Position numbers and translations under genes: made by a program. Shown in pieces: positions 24,689 through 33,904 of a stretch of DNA of 64,000 nt (positions are counted from its first letter, which is position 1; each line of letters starts with the position of its first letter). This stretch comes from Bacteroidota bacterium. Its GTDB lineage: Bacteria; Bacteroidota; Bacteroidia; Chitinophagales; Chitinophagaceae. The notes under the pieces are model-generated. The model had not been told where the DNA came from and did not search any database. It saw only the letters and a program-made list of their open reading frames with translations. The stretch is from positions 35,701 to 99,700 of the forward strand of contig CANJPH010000007.1 of assembly GCA_947476145.1 (NCBI GenBank), written 5' to 3'.

Positions 24689-25834
24689 TTATCTTATAGA
24701 GACGCATCTAAAACCGGTGTGCTCTAATCCTGTGTCAGCAGAAGTTTTCATTCTTGCAGTAACTCTATACCCTTTGCAATAAGATGCATTGCATAAAAAA
24801 GATCCTCCTCTTACCACACGCTTCGGTGCATTGGGTTCTTGTGGGTCGTAACTATCATCAGGTCCAATAGGATTTACAATAACTTGCGCGCTATTGTTTT
24901 CCAACTGCGTTGTATAAGTGTCTTCTCTATACCAATCCGAACACCATTCCCAAACATTGCCTGCCATATCATATAAACCCATAGCATTGGGTGCAAATTG
25001 TTTTACGGGCGCTAGACCGTCAAAACGATCCCATTTGGTATTGGTACTTGGAAAAGTGCCCTGCCATGTATTTGCTTTTGGTTTTCCTTTTTCGATATCC
25101 TCCGATCCCCAGGTATATTTAGTTTTAAGCCCTCCCCTAGCCGCACATTCCCACTGCGCTTCGGTTGGCAATTGCTTGCCTGCCCATTTGCAATATGCTT
25201 GTGCGTCATCCCAGGAAACATGTACTACTGGATAATTATCTTTACCCTTAATGTCAGAACCTGGACCCTTTGGATGTTTCCAATTGGCACCCTGTTTCCA
25301 GCTCCACCAAGCAGCAGCATTGTCTAAGGGCGTTCCAATGGGTTGTTTTACAAAAACAAGTGAAGCAGCTACCAACACATCCTCAGCAGGCTTAGGTGTG
25401 CCTGGTGGTAATTGCAATTTAATTAATTCCCAATCTGGTTTTTGTTCGGCGGTAGTAATATAACCAGTGGCATCCACAAACTTTTTAAACTGTGCATTGG
25501 TTACTTCCGTTGCATCTATCCAAAAATCAGCCAACTGCACTTTATGTTGCGGATACTCGTCTACTCTCCCTTCATTATCATTCGCTCCCATTAAAAAAGT
25601 TTGTGCTTTTATAAGTACCATGCCTTCATGAGAAACCTTACCTTTTTTATTTATGTTATTTGAATCAGTTTCACTTATTAAACCCCCTATTCCAAAACGC
25701 GCAGGGATTTTTGTACAACAATCTATGCTATCCTGTTTTATGGATTTCACTTTTTTTTGAGCGATAGATGAACTAGCACTCAAAAAAAATGCGAAAGCGA
25801 CAAATATATATTTTATATTGCTGTGAAAGTTCAT
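24689..25834 (-). CDS. Formylglycine-generating enzyme (sulfatase-modifying factor), exported
   Basis: SUMF1/FGE family enzyme that oxidises the sulfatase active-site Cys to formylglycine. The start at 25834 (MNFHSNIKYIFVAFAFFLSA) gives a signal peptide. The FGE-sulfatase domain starts at MVLIKAQTFLMGANDNEGRV. It contains DEYPQHKV, FWIDATEVTNAQFKKFVDATGY, PVVHVSWDDAQAYCKWAGKQLPTEAQWECAARGG and GNVWEWCSDWY. The C-terminal GGSFLCNASYCKGYR keeps both copper-binding/redox Cys in the order of human Cys336/Cys341, so this is a true FGE candidate rather than a structural homologue. It is last in the PUL operon, 43 nt after kduI, downstream of four sulfatases that need it. Confidence 0.88.
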   Translation of the reverse strand: MNFHSNIKYIFVAFAFFLSASSSIAQKKVKSIKQDSIDCCTKIPARFGIGGLISETDSNNINKKGKVSHEGMVLIKAQTFLMGANDNEGRVDEYPQHKVQLADFWIDATEVTNAQFKKFVDATGYITTAEQKPDWELIKLQLPPGTPKPAEDVLVAASLVFVKQPIGTPLDNAAAWWSWKQGANWKHPKGPGSDIKGKDNYPVVHVSWDDAQAYCKWAGKQLPTEAQWECAARGGLKTKYTWGSEDIEKGKPKANTWQGTFPSTNTKWDRFDGLAPVKQFAPNAMGLYDMAGNVWEWCSDWYREDTYTTQLENNSAQVIVNPIGPDDSYDPQEPNAPKRVVRGGSFLCNASYCKGYRVTARMKTSADTGLEHTGFRCVSIR

Positions 25835-25877
25835 TAACATAAATTGAACGGTCAATTAAAGTCTAATTTAATATTAA

Positions 25878-26708
25878 TTATTTAATAGACGCTATGGCTA
25901 CTGGATCCATGTCGGTAAATTCTTTATTTTCACCCGCCATACCCCAAATAAACCCATAATTACTAGTACCTACTCCAAAATGCATGCTCCAAGGTGCAGA
26001 CAATACCGCTTCATTATTGGCAACGACTAAATGTCTTGTCTCCTGAGGCTCACCCATAAAATGCATCACACGATGTGCTTCATTTAAATCAAAATAAAAA
26101 TAAGCTTCCATTCTTCTTGTATGGGTATGTGGTGGAACGGAGTTCCAAACACAACCTTCTTCCAAAGTAGTTAAACCCATTACCAACTGACAGCTTTGAA
26201 TGCCGTCGTTATGAATGTATTTGTAAATCGTTCTTTTATTAGAAGTGCTAAAATCACCTAAATGTACAGGAGATGCTTCATCCTTAGTCATTGATTTGTT
26301 TGGATAGCTAGCGTGAGCAGGAACTGAAAGCAAATAAAACAAAGCGGGCGCATTGCTATCATCACTTACAAATGATACCTCTTTAGTGCCTTTTCCTAAA
26401 TAAGTACATTCTAATTTATCTAAACCATAACTTACACCATCCGCAACCACTTTACCTTTACCTCCCACATTGATGATACCCATTTCTCTGCGTTCTAAAA
26501 AAAAGTTTGCTTTTAATTCACCTTCATTAGGAAGTGCAATGGCACTTGCTGTTGGTACAACACCGCCAACTATAATTCTATCGAAATGAGAATAGGTTAA
26601 ATTAATTTCCCCTTGTACCATTAAATCTTGAATTAAAAAGTTATCTCTTGTTTCCTTTGTGGACATAGTTGCCGTCTCTTTTGGACTGTTTTGAAATCTT
26701 ACTTGCAT
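25878..26708 (-). CDS. kduI: 5-dehydro-4-deoxy-D-glucuronate isomerase
   Basis: The 276-aa cytoplasmic cupin is the normal length for KduI. It interconverts 5-keto-4-deoxyuronate and 2,5-diketo-3-deoxygluconate, the step after lyase/hydrolase products ring-open. The zinc site is visible: PPHTHTRRMEAYFYF gives two His and the Glu, and the fourth ligand His is in APWSMHFGVGTSNYGFIWGM. Upstream FFLERREMGIINVGGKG and YLGKGTKEVSF are also family stretches. It lies between kduD (50-nt gap) and FGE in the PUL operon. Confidence 0.95.
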   Translation of the reverse strand: MQVRFQNSPKETATMSTKETRDNFLIQDLMVQGEINLTYSHFDRIIVGGVVPTASAIALPNEGELKANFFLERREMGIINVGGKGKVVADGVSYGLDKLECTYLGKGTKEVSFVSDDSNAPALFYLLSVPAHASYPNKSMTKDEASPVHLGDFSTSNKRTIYKYIHNDGIQSCQLVMGLTTLEEGCVWNSVPPHTHTRRMEAYFYFDLNEAHRVMHFMGEPQETRHLVVANNEAVLSAPWSMHFGVGTSNYGFIWGMAGENKEFTDMDPVAIASIK

Positions 26709-26758
26709 TGTGTTAATTTTTAGCGTTTAATGAATTTATATTATTTATTTTATTTTAA

Positions 26759-27520
26759 TTATCGACCCATCCATCCTCCGTCAACCGTAATGATGGTCCC
26801 ATTTATATAATCCGATGCTGGTGAAGATAAGAAAACATAGGCGCCTGATAAATCGGAGGTCTCTCCCCATCTGCCAGCTGGAATTCTGGATAGAATGGCG
26901 GTACTTCTATCCGCATCCGCTCTTAACTGCGTTGTATTATTGGTGGCAATATAACCTGGCGCTACTCCATTTACAGTAATGCCATGCGGTGCCCACTCAT
27001 TTGCAAATGCTTTTAATAAAGAAGCGACAGCCCCTTTACTCGCCGCATAGCCCGGTACATTAATCCCCCCTTGAAAACTTAATAGTGAGCATGTAAATAC
27101 AATTTTACCATATTTATGCGCCAACATGGATTTACCAATTTCTCTTGTAATTAAAAATTGAGCGTTTAAATTAATATCAATGATGGTATCCCAAAATTCA
27201 TCGGAATGTTCTGCTGCAGGTTGTCTTAAAATATGACCTGCATTGTTAATTAGAATGTCAATTTTGGGATGATCCACTTTTACTGCATTCAAGAATGTAT
27301 ACAATGAATCTCTGTTTGAAAAATCTGCCGTATAAGCATAAAATTTCCTTCCTGCTGCTTCAACCGCTTTTGCAACATCACTTCCAGTTGCAGGCAAATT
27401 ATTGGATACCCCAATAATGTCAGCGCCAGACTGCGCTAGCTCAATGGCTATATACATGCCAATTCCACTGCTACATCCTGTAACCAGCGCTAATTTGTTA
27501 TCTACTCTAAAGTTTAACAT
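26759..27520 (-). CDS. kduD: 2-dehydro-3-deoxy-D-gluconate 5-dehydrogenase (KduD) or DEH-reductase-like SDR
   Basis: The 253-aa classical SDR has the NAD(P) motif TGCSSGIGMYIA (about 15-26), the NNAGHILRQPAAEHS segment typical of KduD, catalytic Ser in FTCSLLSFQGG, and YAASKGAVASLLKAF with the Tyr-xxx-Lys pair. It ends in NGTIITVDGGWMGR. KduD reduces 2,5-diketo-3-deoxygluconate to KDG. The same SDR group includes reductases of the alginate monomer DEH, and the PL6/PL17 neighbours make that alternative possible. It is 20 nt downstream of the alginate-lyase-family gene. Confidence 0.92.
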   Translation of the reverse strand: MLNFRVDNKLALVTGCSSGIGMYIAIELAQSGADIIGVSNNLPATGSDVAKAVEAAGRKFYAYTADFSNRDSLYTFLNAVKVDHPKIDILINNAGHILRQPAAEHSDEFWDTIIDINLNAQFLITREIGKSMLAHKYGKIVFTCSLLSFQGGINVPGYAASKGAVASLLKAFANEWAPHGITVNGVAPGYIATNNTTQLRADADRSTAILSRIPAGRWGETSDLSGAYVFLSSPASDYINGTIITVDGGWMGR

Positions 27521-27539
27521 GCTTACTTGCTTTTTTAAT

Positions 27540-28733
27540 TTATAATAATTTAATAATCATTTTTGAATAATCTGGTGATTTTTTATTCATATATGGAACG
27601 CAACTTACGCATTGCAAATGTTTACTTGCACTTAATAATAATGGGTAGGCGTCTCCAACATCAAAATGATTTAAAGTAGGCCATGTCCATGTTTTCTCCT
27701 CCATTAAATAAGGCAACACAAAGTCATATGCATTTTTAAAAGACATGCCATTATTTAATTTAGTAGCTCTAAAATCAACGTTTATATTATCAGACAATTG
27801 TGCGATACATTCAAAAGCATTTAAAATAAAAACGGAGTAATGTAAAGAATTAGTTCTTCCTAACTCTAGTGGGAAGGCTCCTTTTGCATCCATTTGATCA
27901 TTTAGTCTTCCTAGTGCACGATTTATAATCTTTTTAGACTCTTCCGTGTTTTCTAAGAAATTAGTGATGGCCAAGGCCTGTGCATCATACCAAACACCAT
28001 GATTGTTAGCGGCTTTTTTTTCGTCCTTGCCAATTTTACTATTATCCAACCAATCATAGTAGGCTGTAAACCAAATTTTTAATTCGTTATTATCATTCTT
28101 TGTCCAGGTCTTGGACTTGTTTAAAAGTTGGACCCCATCTAATAAAAATATGAAATGTCTTGTATCTATTAATCCTTCACCTCTTCCTTCTACTACCCCT
28201 TTTACGGCTTGACCAAAGTTTACATTTGGATTCATTTTAGTAGCGGTATCTATAAACCAAGTGCGTACCAATTCTTTCGCCTTCTTCGCATATTTTTCGT
28301 TACCAGATAAATAAAAAGCCAATGAAAATTCGTACACTTTTTCGCAAACCCTTGGCATATTTTCCTTGTCCGGATAATTCCCCACTTCTGGGTTCACTTC
28401 TCCGTCTTTTCTTATATATGGCAAGCCATTCTTGGTGCTTGGGTCTGGCCACCAATAAGGAGCCAAGCTCATATAATCATGCTTGTTGCCACTTGGCGGG
28501 AAATCCTTTTTATCCATTACAGAAAAAGGGCCAAAACTCATGCTTTTGTCGCATTGTTTAATTAAACTTTCATACGCCAACATCATATCTTTATCACCTT
28601 GCGCAATTTTATTCTTGGTTACTACCAATGCTTTATTATCCAGGACGACCATATCAGATTTTGACAATCTAGTTTGTGTAAAACCAATGAATGCTATTGT
28701 GGTGAACAATAAAGAAATACTAACTTTTTTCAT
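27540..28733 (-). CDS. Alginate-lyase-family polysaccharide lyase (PF05426, PL38-like), copy 1
   Basis: The 397-aa exported protein (signal MKKVSISLLFTTIAFIGFTQ) has an all-helical (alpha/alpha) barrel of the alginate_lyase Pfam type. Conserved blocks are FPPSGNKHDYMSLAPYWWPD (about 80-100), NPNVNFGQAVKGVVEGRGEG, the likely active-site NNHGVWYDAQALAI, and FPLELGRTNSLHYSVF. The layout resembles PL38 lyases, described next to PL6 and PL17 in Bacteroides ovatus alginate loci, rather than Pseudomonas PL5. It would cleave beta-linked uronate chains by elimination in the periplasm. A second, divergent paralogue is at 49698-50831. Confidence 0.82.
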   Translation of the reverse strand: MKKVSISLLFTTIAFIGFTQTRLSKSDMVVLDNKALVVTKNKIAQGDKDMMLAYESLIKQCDKSMSFGPFSVMDKKDFPPSGNKHDYMSLAPYWWPDPSTKNGLPYIRKDGEVNPEVGNYPDKENMPRVCEKVYEFSLAFYLSGNEKYAKKAKELVRTWFIDTATKMNPNVNFGQAVKGVVEGRGEGLIDTRHFIFLLDGVQLLNKSKTWTKNDNNELKIWFTAYYDWLDNSKIGKDEKKAANNHGVWYDAQALAITNFLENTEESKKIINRALGRLNDQMDAKGAFPLELGRTNSLHYSVFILNAFECIAQLSDNINVDFRATKLNNGMSFKNAYDFVLPYLMEEKTWTWPTLNHFDVGDAYPLLLSASKHLQCVSCVPYMNKKSPDYSKMIIKLL

Positions 28734-28753
28734 TTCTACTTTTTAGGGGGATA

Positions 28754-30679
28754 TTATTTTTTTTCGGTGTTAAAACAAGATGCAGGCAATCCTTCCTTGT
28801 TATACAAATTTGCGCCTACTGGGTTGTCAGCCCAAGCATACCTAACATATTTGGGATGATCAATCATTGTACTTGAAACAATTACCTTATTGTCTTCAAT
28901 ATAGGCGTCCGCCCATACATATTTTTTATCATCAGCTGCAATGGCAAAATGGAATAACTTGCCTGTTTCCTTAGCTACAAGCCCCGATCCAATATTGTTA
29001 AAATATAGCAATATGCTATTATCCTTGATTTCTGTTTTTACTAGTGAAGGTCCCGAATAAACAATTTTATTTTCTTTATACGCTACTTTAAGGGAAGCTA
29101 AGTAAAGCCTATTAGCCGCTTCTAATTTATTCATAGGATGAACATCATTCCATTCTCCAATATCATTAATCACCGCCATTCCCGTATTAGGTAAGCTAAG
29201 TGTATTGGATTGTGCCTCCTGTAATTCTGCTAACTTACTTTCACTTGGCTGAGGTTTTGGCTTATTGATATTTGCCAATTGAACCCATAAGAAAGGGAAA
29301 TCACCCTGACCCCATGCACTTCGCCAGGAAGTAATTAAGTCTGGAAAAAGGGTTCGATATTCTTTTGCTTTGCTTTGATTGGCTTCCCCTTGGTACCAAA
29401 TCACTCCTTTGATTCCATAGCCAAGTAAAGGATGAATCATAGCATTATACAGGGCGGCTCCTTCGCAAAATAACTTTGTTAAACTATCTCTTTTAAAAGG
29501 CTCAACCGAAACTCCTAATTGATATTTCCATGCTCCGGTTAAATCAATCACAGTATCGCCAATTTCTAATTGATATCTTTTATCTTTTATAAATCCGGCA
29601 TCTCCGCCTTCATTGGTTATTTTAACCGTAATAGTATTGGTTCCTTCCTGCAATACCTTTTTATTGATTGTATAATATCTTGGTGCATGTTTATTATAAG
29701 TAGTACCCACCTTAATGCCGTTTACATAGGTAACATCCTTCATAATAATATTACCCAATCTTAATTTAGCGACCTGCCCTTGGTATTTTTTGGGAAGTAG
29801 AATATCTTTTTTATACCATACACTACCTGCTTTTACTTCGGGTAGTTTTTCTTGCCAAAAGCTTGGCATTGTTACAGAAGGCCAAGTTGAAGCATCAAAT
29901 AACTTGCTTTCCCAATGTGCTTTATCGCCTTCATCTAAGGTGGCCACTTTTTTATTCCATTGATCCGTATATAGTTTATCCGCTTTAGTGATACTATCCA
30001 CGCTGCTTTCTTCTTTGAAAAAAATAGTCCTATTATAATATTTTGGATAATTAACCAAGGCTGTTTCACTCATCCATGCTTCTGCGGGTGTGCCACCATA
30101 ACTTGAATTGATTAAACCAATGGGGACTTTGTACTTATCATATAATTTAAGTGCATAAAAATAAGCGATGGCACTAAAATTGGGTACTGTTTTTGGGCCT
30201 GCTTTTTCCCAACCTTTAATAGATTCTACATTATCTAATAGCGTAAATGAATTATTTCTTTTTACCTGAAAGTGGCGAATTTGATCGTTTTCCGAATTGG
30301 CAATTTCATTTGGATATTTTTCGGCTGCCTTGTATAATTCATATTCCATATTGGATTGGCCTGAACAAAACCAAACGTCTCCCACTAAAATATCTTCTAC
30401 TTTAATTTGATTAGCACCTTTTACAATTAATTCATAGGGGCCTCCTTGCTTACTCTTAGCCAAATTAATTTTCCACTTATTATCGCTGCCAGTAATTGTT
30501 GAGTATGCCTTACCCTTAAATGTAACTTCTATTTTTTCTCCTGCTTCTGCCCAACCCCATATGGGTATGGTAATATTTCTTTGCAATACCATACCATTAC
30601 TAATAAAGCGAGGCAATATTACATTTGCTTTAGCTTGTATTGATAAAAAAATAAATAAAATTAATTTAAGCTTGTTCAT
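28754..30679 (-). CDS. SGNH-type (sialate O-acetylesterase family) carbohydrate esterase
   Basis: I choose the Met at residue 8 (30679), which begins a signal peptide (MNKLKLILFIFLSIQAKA), giving a 641-aa precursor. The N-terminal beta domain has PRFISNGMVLQRNITIPIWG. The SGNH catalytic blocks are WFCSGQSNMEYEL (nucleophile Ser, about 110), SSYGGTPAEAWM, GVIWYQGEANQ, and WNDVHPMNKLEAANRL with the catalytic Asp-x-x-His. A jelly-roll insertion (about 290-380: VRYTINKK-type beta strands) divides the fold, as in the 600-700-aa Bacteroidota members. In a PUL this enzyme removes acetyl groups, so the target polymer is probably O-acetylated. Confidence 0.9.
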   Translation of the reverse strand: MNKLKLILFIFLSIQAKANVILPRFISNGMVLQRNITIPIWGWAEAGEKIEVTFKGKAYSTITGSDNKWKINLAKSKQGGPYELIVKGANQIKVEDILVGDVWFCSGQSNMEYELYKAAEKYPNEIANSENDQIRHFQVKRNNSFTLLDNVESIKGWEKAGPKTVPNFSAIAYFYALKLYDKYKVPIGLINSSYGGTPAEAWMSETALVNYPKYYNRTIFFKEESSVDSITKADKLYTDQWNKKVATLDEGDKAHWESKLFDASTWPSVTMPSFWQEKLPEVKAGSVWYKKDILLPKKYQGQVAKLRLGNIIMKDVTYVNGIKVGTTYNKHAPRYYTINKKVLQEGTNTITVKITNEGGDAGFIKDKRYQLEIGDTVIDLTGAWKYQLGVSVEPFKRDSLTKLFCEGAALYNAMIHPLLGYGIKGVIWYQGEANQSKAKEYRTLFPDLITSWRSAWGQGDFPFLWVQLANINKPKPQPSESKLAELQEAQSNTLSLPNTGMAVINDIGEWNDVHPMNKLEAANRLYLASLKVAYKENKIVYSGPSLVKTEIKDNSILLYFNNIGSGLVAKETGKLFHFAIAADDKKYVWADAYIEDNKVIVSSTMIDHPKYVRYAWADNPVGANLYNKEGLPASCFNTEKK

Positions 30680-30709
30680 TGGTATCCTATAAGTAGGCAA
30701 TTTATTTTT

Positions 30710-32026
30710 TTAATTATTATCTTGTTTCTTTTTAGCCTTATTAGCCGCCTTATTAGCATGTCTTCCACTACCATCCCCTTTATCTAAAACACCAGATGCT
30801 GGATCTAATTCATTCAATATCTTTTGAAGGTTTTCCTTTATGGCTTTTGTACTGTCCGAAACCGGTGTTAACTTTTCTTCAAAAGGGGCATTACGCATAT
30901 CAAAAAGCTCACCTGCTCTGTTTAGCTTCCAGTTGGCTTCTCTTACATACCAGTCATTACCCAATTCAGTAAATATCCAATTTCTAGGATTTGCTTTACC
31001 TCCATTAAGCTGTTTGGCGAAACTAGTGCCATCTAACTTTTTATCGGTAGGCAAAGTTGCTCCTGCAATTTCAGCAAATGTGGGTACAAAATCCGACGCA
31101 TCCACTAAGCTATTTGATACTGCTCCTTTTTTGATAACACCTGGCCAGTTTACAATTAATGGAACTAAACTTCCGCCTTCTTGCATGGTGCCTTTTTTAC
31201 CAATAAGTTTTTTACCATTAACCAATCCAATCTGAGCTGCTTGTCCAGCTGTTCCATTGTCTCCAAAAAATACAATTAACGTATTGTCTCTTAATTTAAG
31301 ACTATCTAAAGTGTGTATTAATTTTCCTACCAACTTATCCATGTAATTAATATTGTCGGTATATAGGTCTTTAAAGTCAGTGGTGCCAGGTTTTGTATCT
31401 GGCGTAGCCTTAATTTCACCATGCACATGCACTAAAGAGTAATACAAGTAAAATGGATCCTTTGTATGATTTGATAAAAAATCTACCATATGATCATGCA
31501 TCAAATCGGGCATATATTCATTGTCCTTTAATACTAAATCCTTGCCATTTAGAACATACTTTTGTTTCTTTTCATCGGTATTATTATAAACACCACTTCC
31601 AGTGAATCGCAAATAATCATCAAAACCAAATTCTGCAGGACCTAATGGTAATTGCCCCCATTTACCAATCATGGAAGTTGTATAACCAGCAGATTTTAAA
31701 ATTTTAGACATCATAGTTTCGTCCGAGGGTTTAAACTCGCCTGTTTGATCTTGGTTTACAGCACCTGTTCTAAAGGCATATCTACCTGTTAATATCATGG
31801 CTCTAGAAGGACCGCATAAAGGAGCGGTGTAGGCATTTGTATACCTAATGCCATTTTTAGCAAGTTTATCAATTTCAGGGGTTTTGAATAAATCGGCTCC
31901 ATAACTACTTATGCCATCTATGCCTAAGTCATCGGCAAGCACAAAAATAATATTGGGCTTTTTATTTTGCGCAGAAACACTTAGCGTTAAAAATGTAAGA
32001 ACTAATAAGAATGATGAAAATTTCAT
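30710..32026 (-). CDS. Type I (formylglycine) sulfatase, periplasmic, copy A
   Basis: The 438-aa precursor has signal MKFSSFLLVLTFLTLSVSAQ. The sulfatase core begins PNIIFVLADDLGIDGISSYG, with the first metal Asp pair. The maturation motif is CGPSRAMILTGR (C-x-P-S-R), so formylglycine is expected at this Cys. The usual GKWHLG is GKWGQLPLG, keeping the Lys but not the His in place. The second metal site is FFGDNGTAG. The chain ends in a basic low-complexity tail (GRHANKAANKAKKKQ). The S1 subfamily and the sulfate position cannot be read from the sequence. It lies 30 nt from the esterase in the operon. Confidence 0.92.
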   Translation of the reverse strand: MKFSSFLLVLTFLTLSVSAQNKKPNIIFVLADDLGIDGISSYGADLFKTPEIDKLAKNGIRYTNAYTAPLCGPSRAMILTGRYAFRTGAVNQDQTGEFKPSDETMMSKILKSAGYTTSMIGKWGQLPLGPAEFGFDDYLRFTGSGVYNNTDEKKQKYVLNGKDLVLKDNEYMPDLMHDHMVDFLSNHTKDPFYLYYSLVHVHGEIKATPDTKPGTTDFKDLYTDNINYMDKLVGKLIHTLDSLKLRDNTLIVFFGDNGTAGQAAQIGLVNGKKLIGKKGTMQEGGSLVPLIVNWPGVIKKGAVSNSLVDASDFVPTFAEIAGATLPTDKKLDGTSFAKQLNGGKANPRNWIFTELGNDWYVREANWKLNRAGELFDMRNAPFEEKLTPVSDSTKAIKENLQKILNELDPASGVLDKGDGSGRHANKAANKAKKKQDNN

Positions 32027-32068
32027 AAAAAATATTTAAGGGGTAGTAGAAAGTAATGATTAAAAAAG

Positions 32069-33838
32069 CTAGTTAGCATTTGATTGTTTTTTTGTTTTTT
32101 TATCCCAAGGCCATGGCAAGGCTTTTGTACGAATGGCTTCCTTTTCCCATAATAAAGATAGTTCTTTCACTTTTACAGGATACAGGCTAGCAAGATCTTT
32201 AATTTCACTAGGATCCGTTTCTAAATTATATAGCTCCCAAGCATTTTGATCCTTTTCTGTAAAGACTTTATTTTTTTCAGTCTTTGAAACTAATTTCCAG
32301 GTACCTGCTTTAATAGCCCGATTGCCTTCATGTTCCCAAAAAATAAAATCACGTTGAATAGGTAAGTTGATAATAGCCCCTACTAAACTTTTTCCCTCCA
32401 TCGGTATAATTTCATTGCCATTGTAAGTTTTAGGATAGGATATTCCAGCAATATCAACACAGGTGGCCATAATGTCTATTAAATGCGCATCCTGATTACG
32501 AATTGCTCCTTTTTGTTTTACCCCTTTTGGCCAATAAATAACTAAGGGTGAGGCAATGCCCCCCTCGTGCGTCCAATGTTTATACATTTTAAAGGGGGTA
32601 TTACTTACATTGGCCCATTCCATGCCATAAGTAACCCAGGTATTGGCGGGGCCAGGCATTACGCCCATGCCGCTTCTAATAAATTGACCGTCTCTTGTAT
32701 AAATTGGTTTCTTGCCAACGAATATAGAGTCCCTCGCAAAGGGATGATTTTGTTGTTGATCTGCAGTAAGCGCAATTTCAGGCTGATCCGAATCTAAAGG
32801 CTCAGCGCAACCTCCATTATCATGCATGTAAAAAATTACCGTATTGTCAAGGATCCCTTTTTGTTCTAATGTGGAGATAATTTTTCCAATACCCTGATCC
32901 ATAATATCAATCATGGCTGCATACACTTCCATTTTTCGTACTTGCCAATCTTTCATAGGTGCATTTTCCCAGGCTGGAATACTCACGCCACGTTCCGTTA
33001 AAACTGCTTCTTTACTAATCATCCCTAATTTTTGTAACTTATTAAATCTTGTAGTTCTGATAGCATCCCAACCCTTATCATAAACGCCCTTGTATTTTTG
33101 CACTTCCTTTTCAGGAGCATGTAAGGGCCAATGCGCCGAAGTATAAGCAATATAAAAAAAGAAAGGATTAGGCGTTTTATGTTCGTTGATAAATTTAACT
33201 GCGGTATCTGTTATCGCATTGGTATAATAAAAATTATCGCCAGCTGCGATATAGGTATTGTTACTTACTAAAGTACCTGGATCATAAAAACTTCCGGATC
33301 CATTTAAGGTTCCAAAATATCTTTGAAACCCTCTCTGCATTGGCCAATTGCTTATATCATTTTTATTGACAATATCTTTTGCAATATGCCATTTACCTGT
33401 CATATAAGTAGCATAGCCAGCGGAGTTAAAAACTTCGGCCATCGTTACAGCATGCTTACTTAAGTCATCCACATATCCTTCCTCGGTAAAATTTTCGGTA
33501 GACAAATGTCCCATACCCGCCTGATGCGGATAAAGGCCCGTTAATAAAGAAGCGCGTGAAGGGCTGCATCTTGCTGTGTTATAAAAATGGCTAAATCGAA
33601 CACCTTCTTTTGCCAATTTATCAATATTGGGCGTATTTATTTCAGAACCATAACAACCTATATCAGAGAAGCCCATATCGTCGGTTAAGATAACAATGAT
33701 ATTGGGTTTTTTATTTAACGCAGAATTAGATTGTGCAGCTGAAGAAAGCGCGATAAGTGGCCCCAATGATGTTAATATATATAAAGTGAAGTACTTTTTA
33801 ATTAAAATAACCTGACTATATTTAAATCTTTGTATCAT
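32069..33838 (-). CDS. Type I (formylglycine) arylsulfatase-like enzyme, copy B
   Basis: The 589-aa protein has a long hydrophobic N-terminus (KKYFTLYILTSLGPLIALSS-A) serving as signal. Motifs are PNIIVILTDDMGFSDIGCYG (metal Asp pair), RCSPSRASLLTGLYPHQAGM (maturation Cys in CSPSR), TGKWHIAK and MHDNGGCAE. The length and the LYPHQAGMGH segment match the larger arylsulfatase A-type subfamily, for example S1_4-like enzymes. It has all the canonical residues, unlike copy A. It sits in the middle of the four-sulfatase run, with a 66-nt gap to copy C. Confidence 0.92.
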   Translation of the reverse strand: MIQRFKYSQVILIKKYFTLYILTSLGPLIALSSAAQSNSALNKKPNIIVILTDDMGFSDIGCYGSEINTPNIDKLAKEGVRFSHFYNTARCSPSRASLLTGLYPHQAGMGHLSTENFTEEGYVDDLSKHAVTMAEVFNSAGYATYMTGKWHIAKDIVNKNDISNWPMQRGFQRYFGTLNGSGSFYDPGTLVSNNTYIAAGDNFYYTNAITDTAVKFINEHKTPNPFFFYIAYTSAHWPLHAPEKEVQKYKGVYDKGWDAIRTTRFNKLQKLGMISKEAVLTERGVSIPAWENAPMKDWQVRKMEVYAAMIDIMDQGIGKIISTLEQKGILDNTVIFYMHDNGGCAEPLDSDQPEIALTADQQQNHPFARDSIFVGKKPIYTRDGQFIRSGMGVMPGPANTWVTYGMEWANVSNTPFKMYKHWTHEGGIASPLVIYWPKGVKQKGAIRNQDAHLIDIMATCVDIAGISYPKTYNGNEIIPMEGKSLVGAIINLPIQRDFIFWEHEGNRAIKAGTWKLVSKTEKNKVFTEKDQNAWELYNLETDPSEIKDLASLYPVKVKELSLLWEKEAIRTKALPWPWDKKTKKQSNAN

Positions 33839-33904
33839 TTGTTTATCTCTAGTTATTCACTAGTAAAAAAGTAATTAATCTTATTACTCTTTCGATTCGG
33901 TTTT

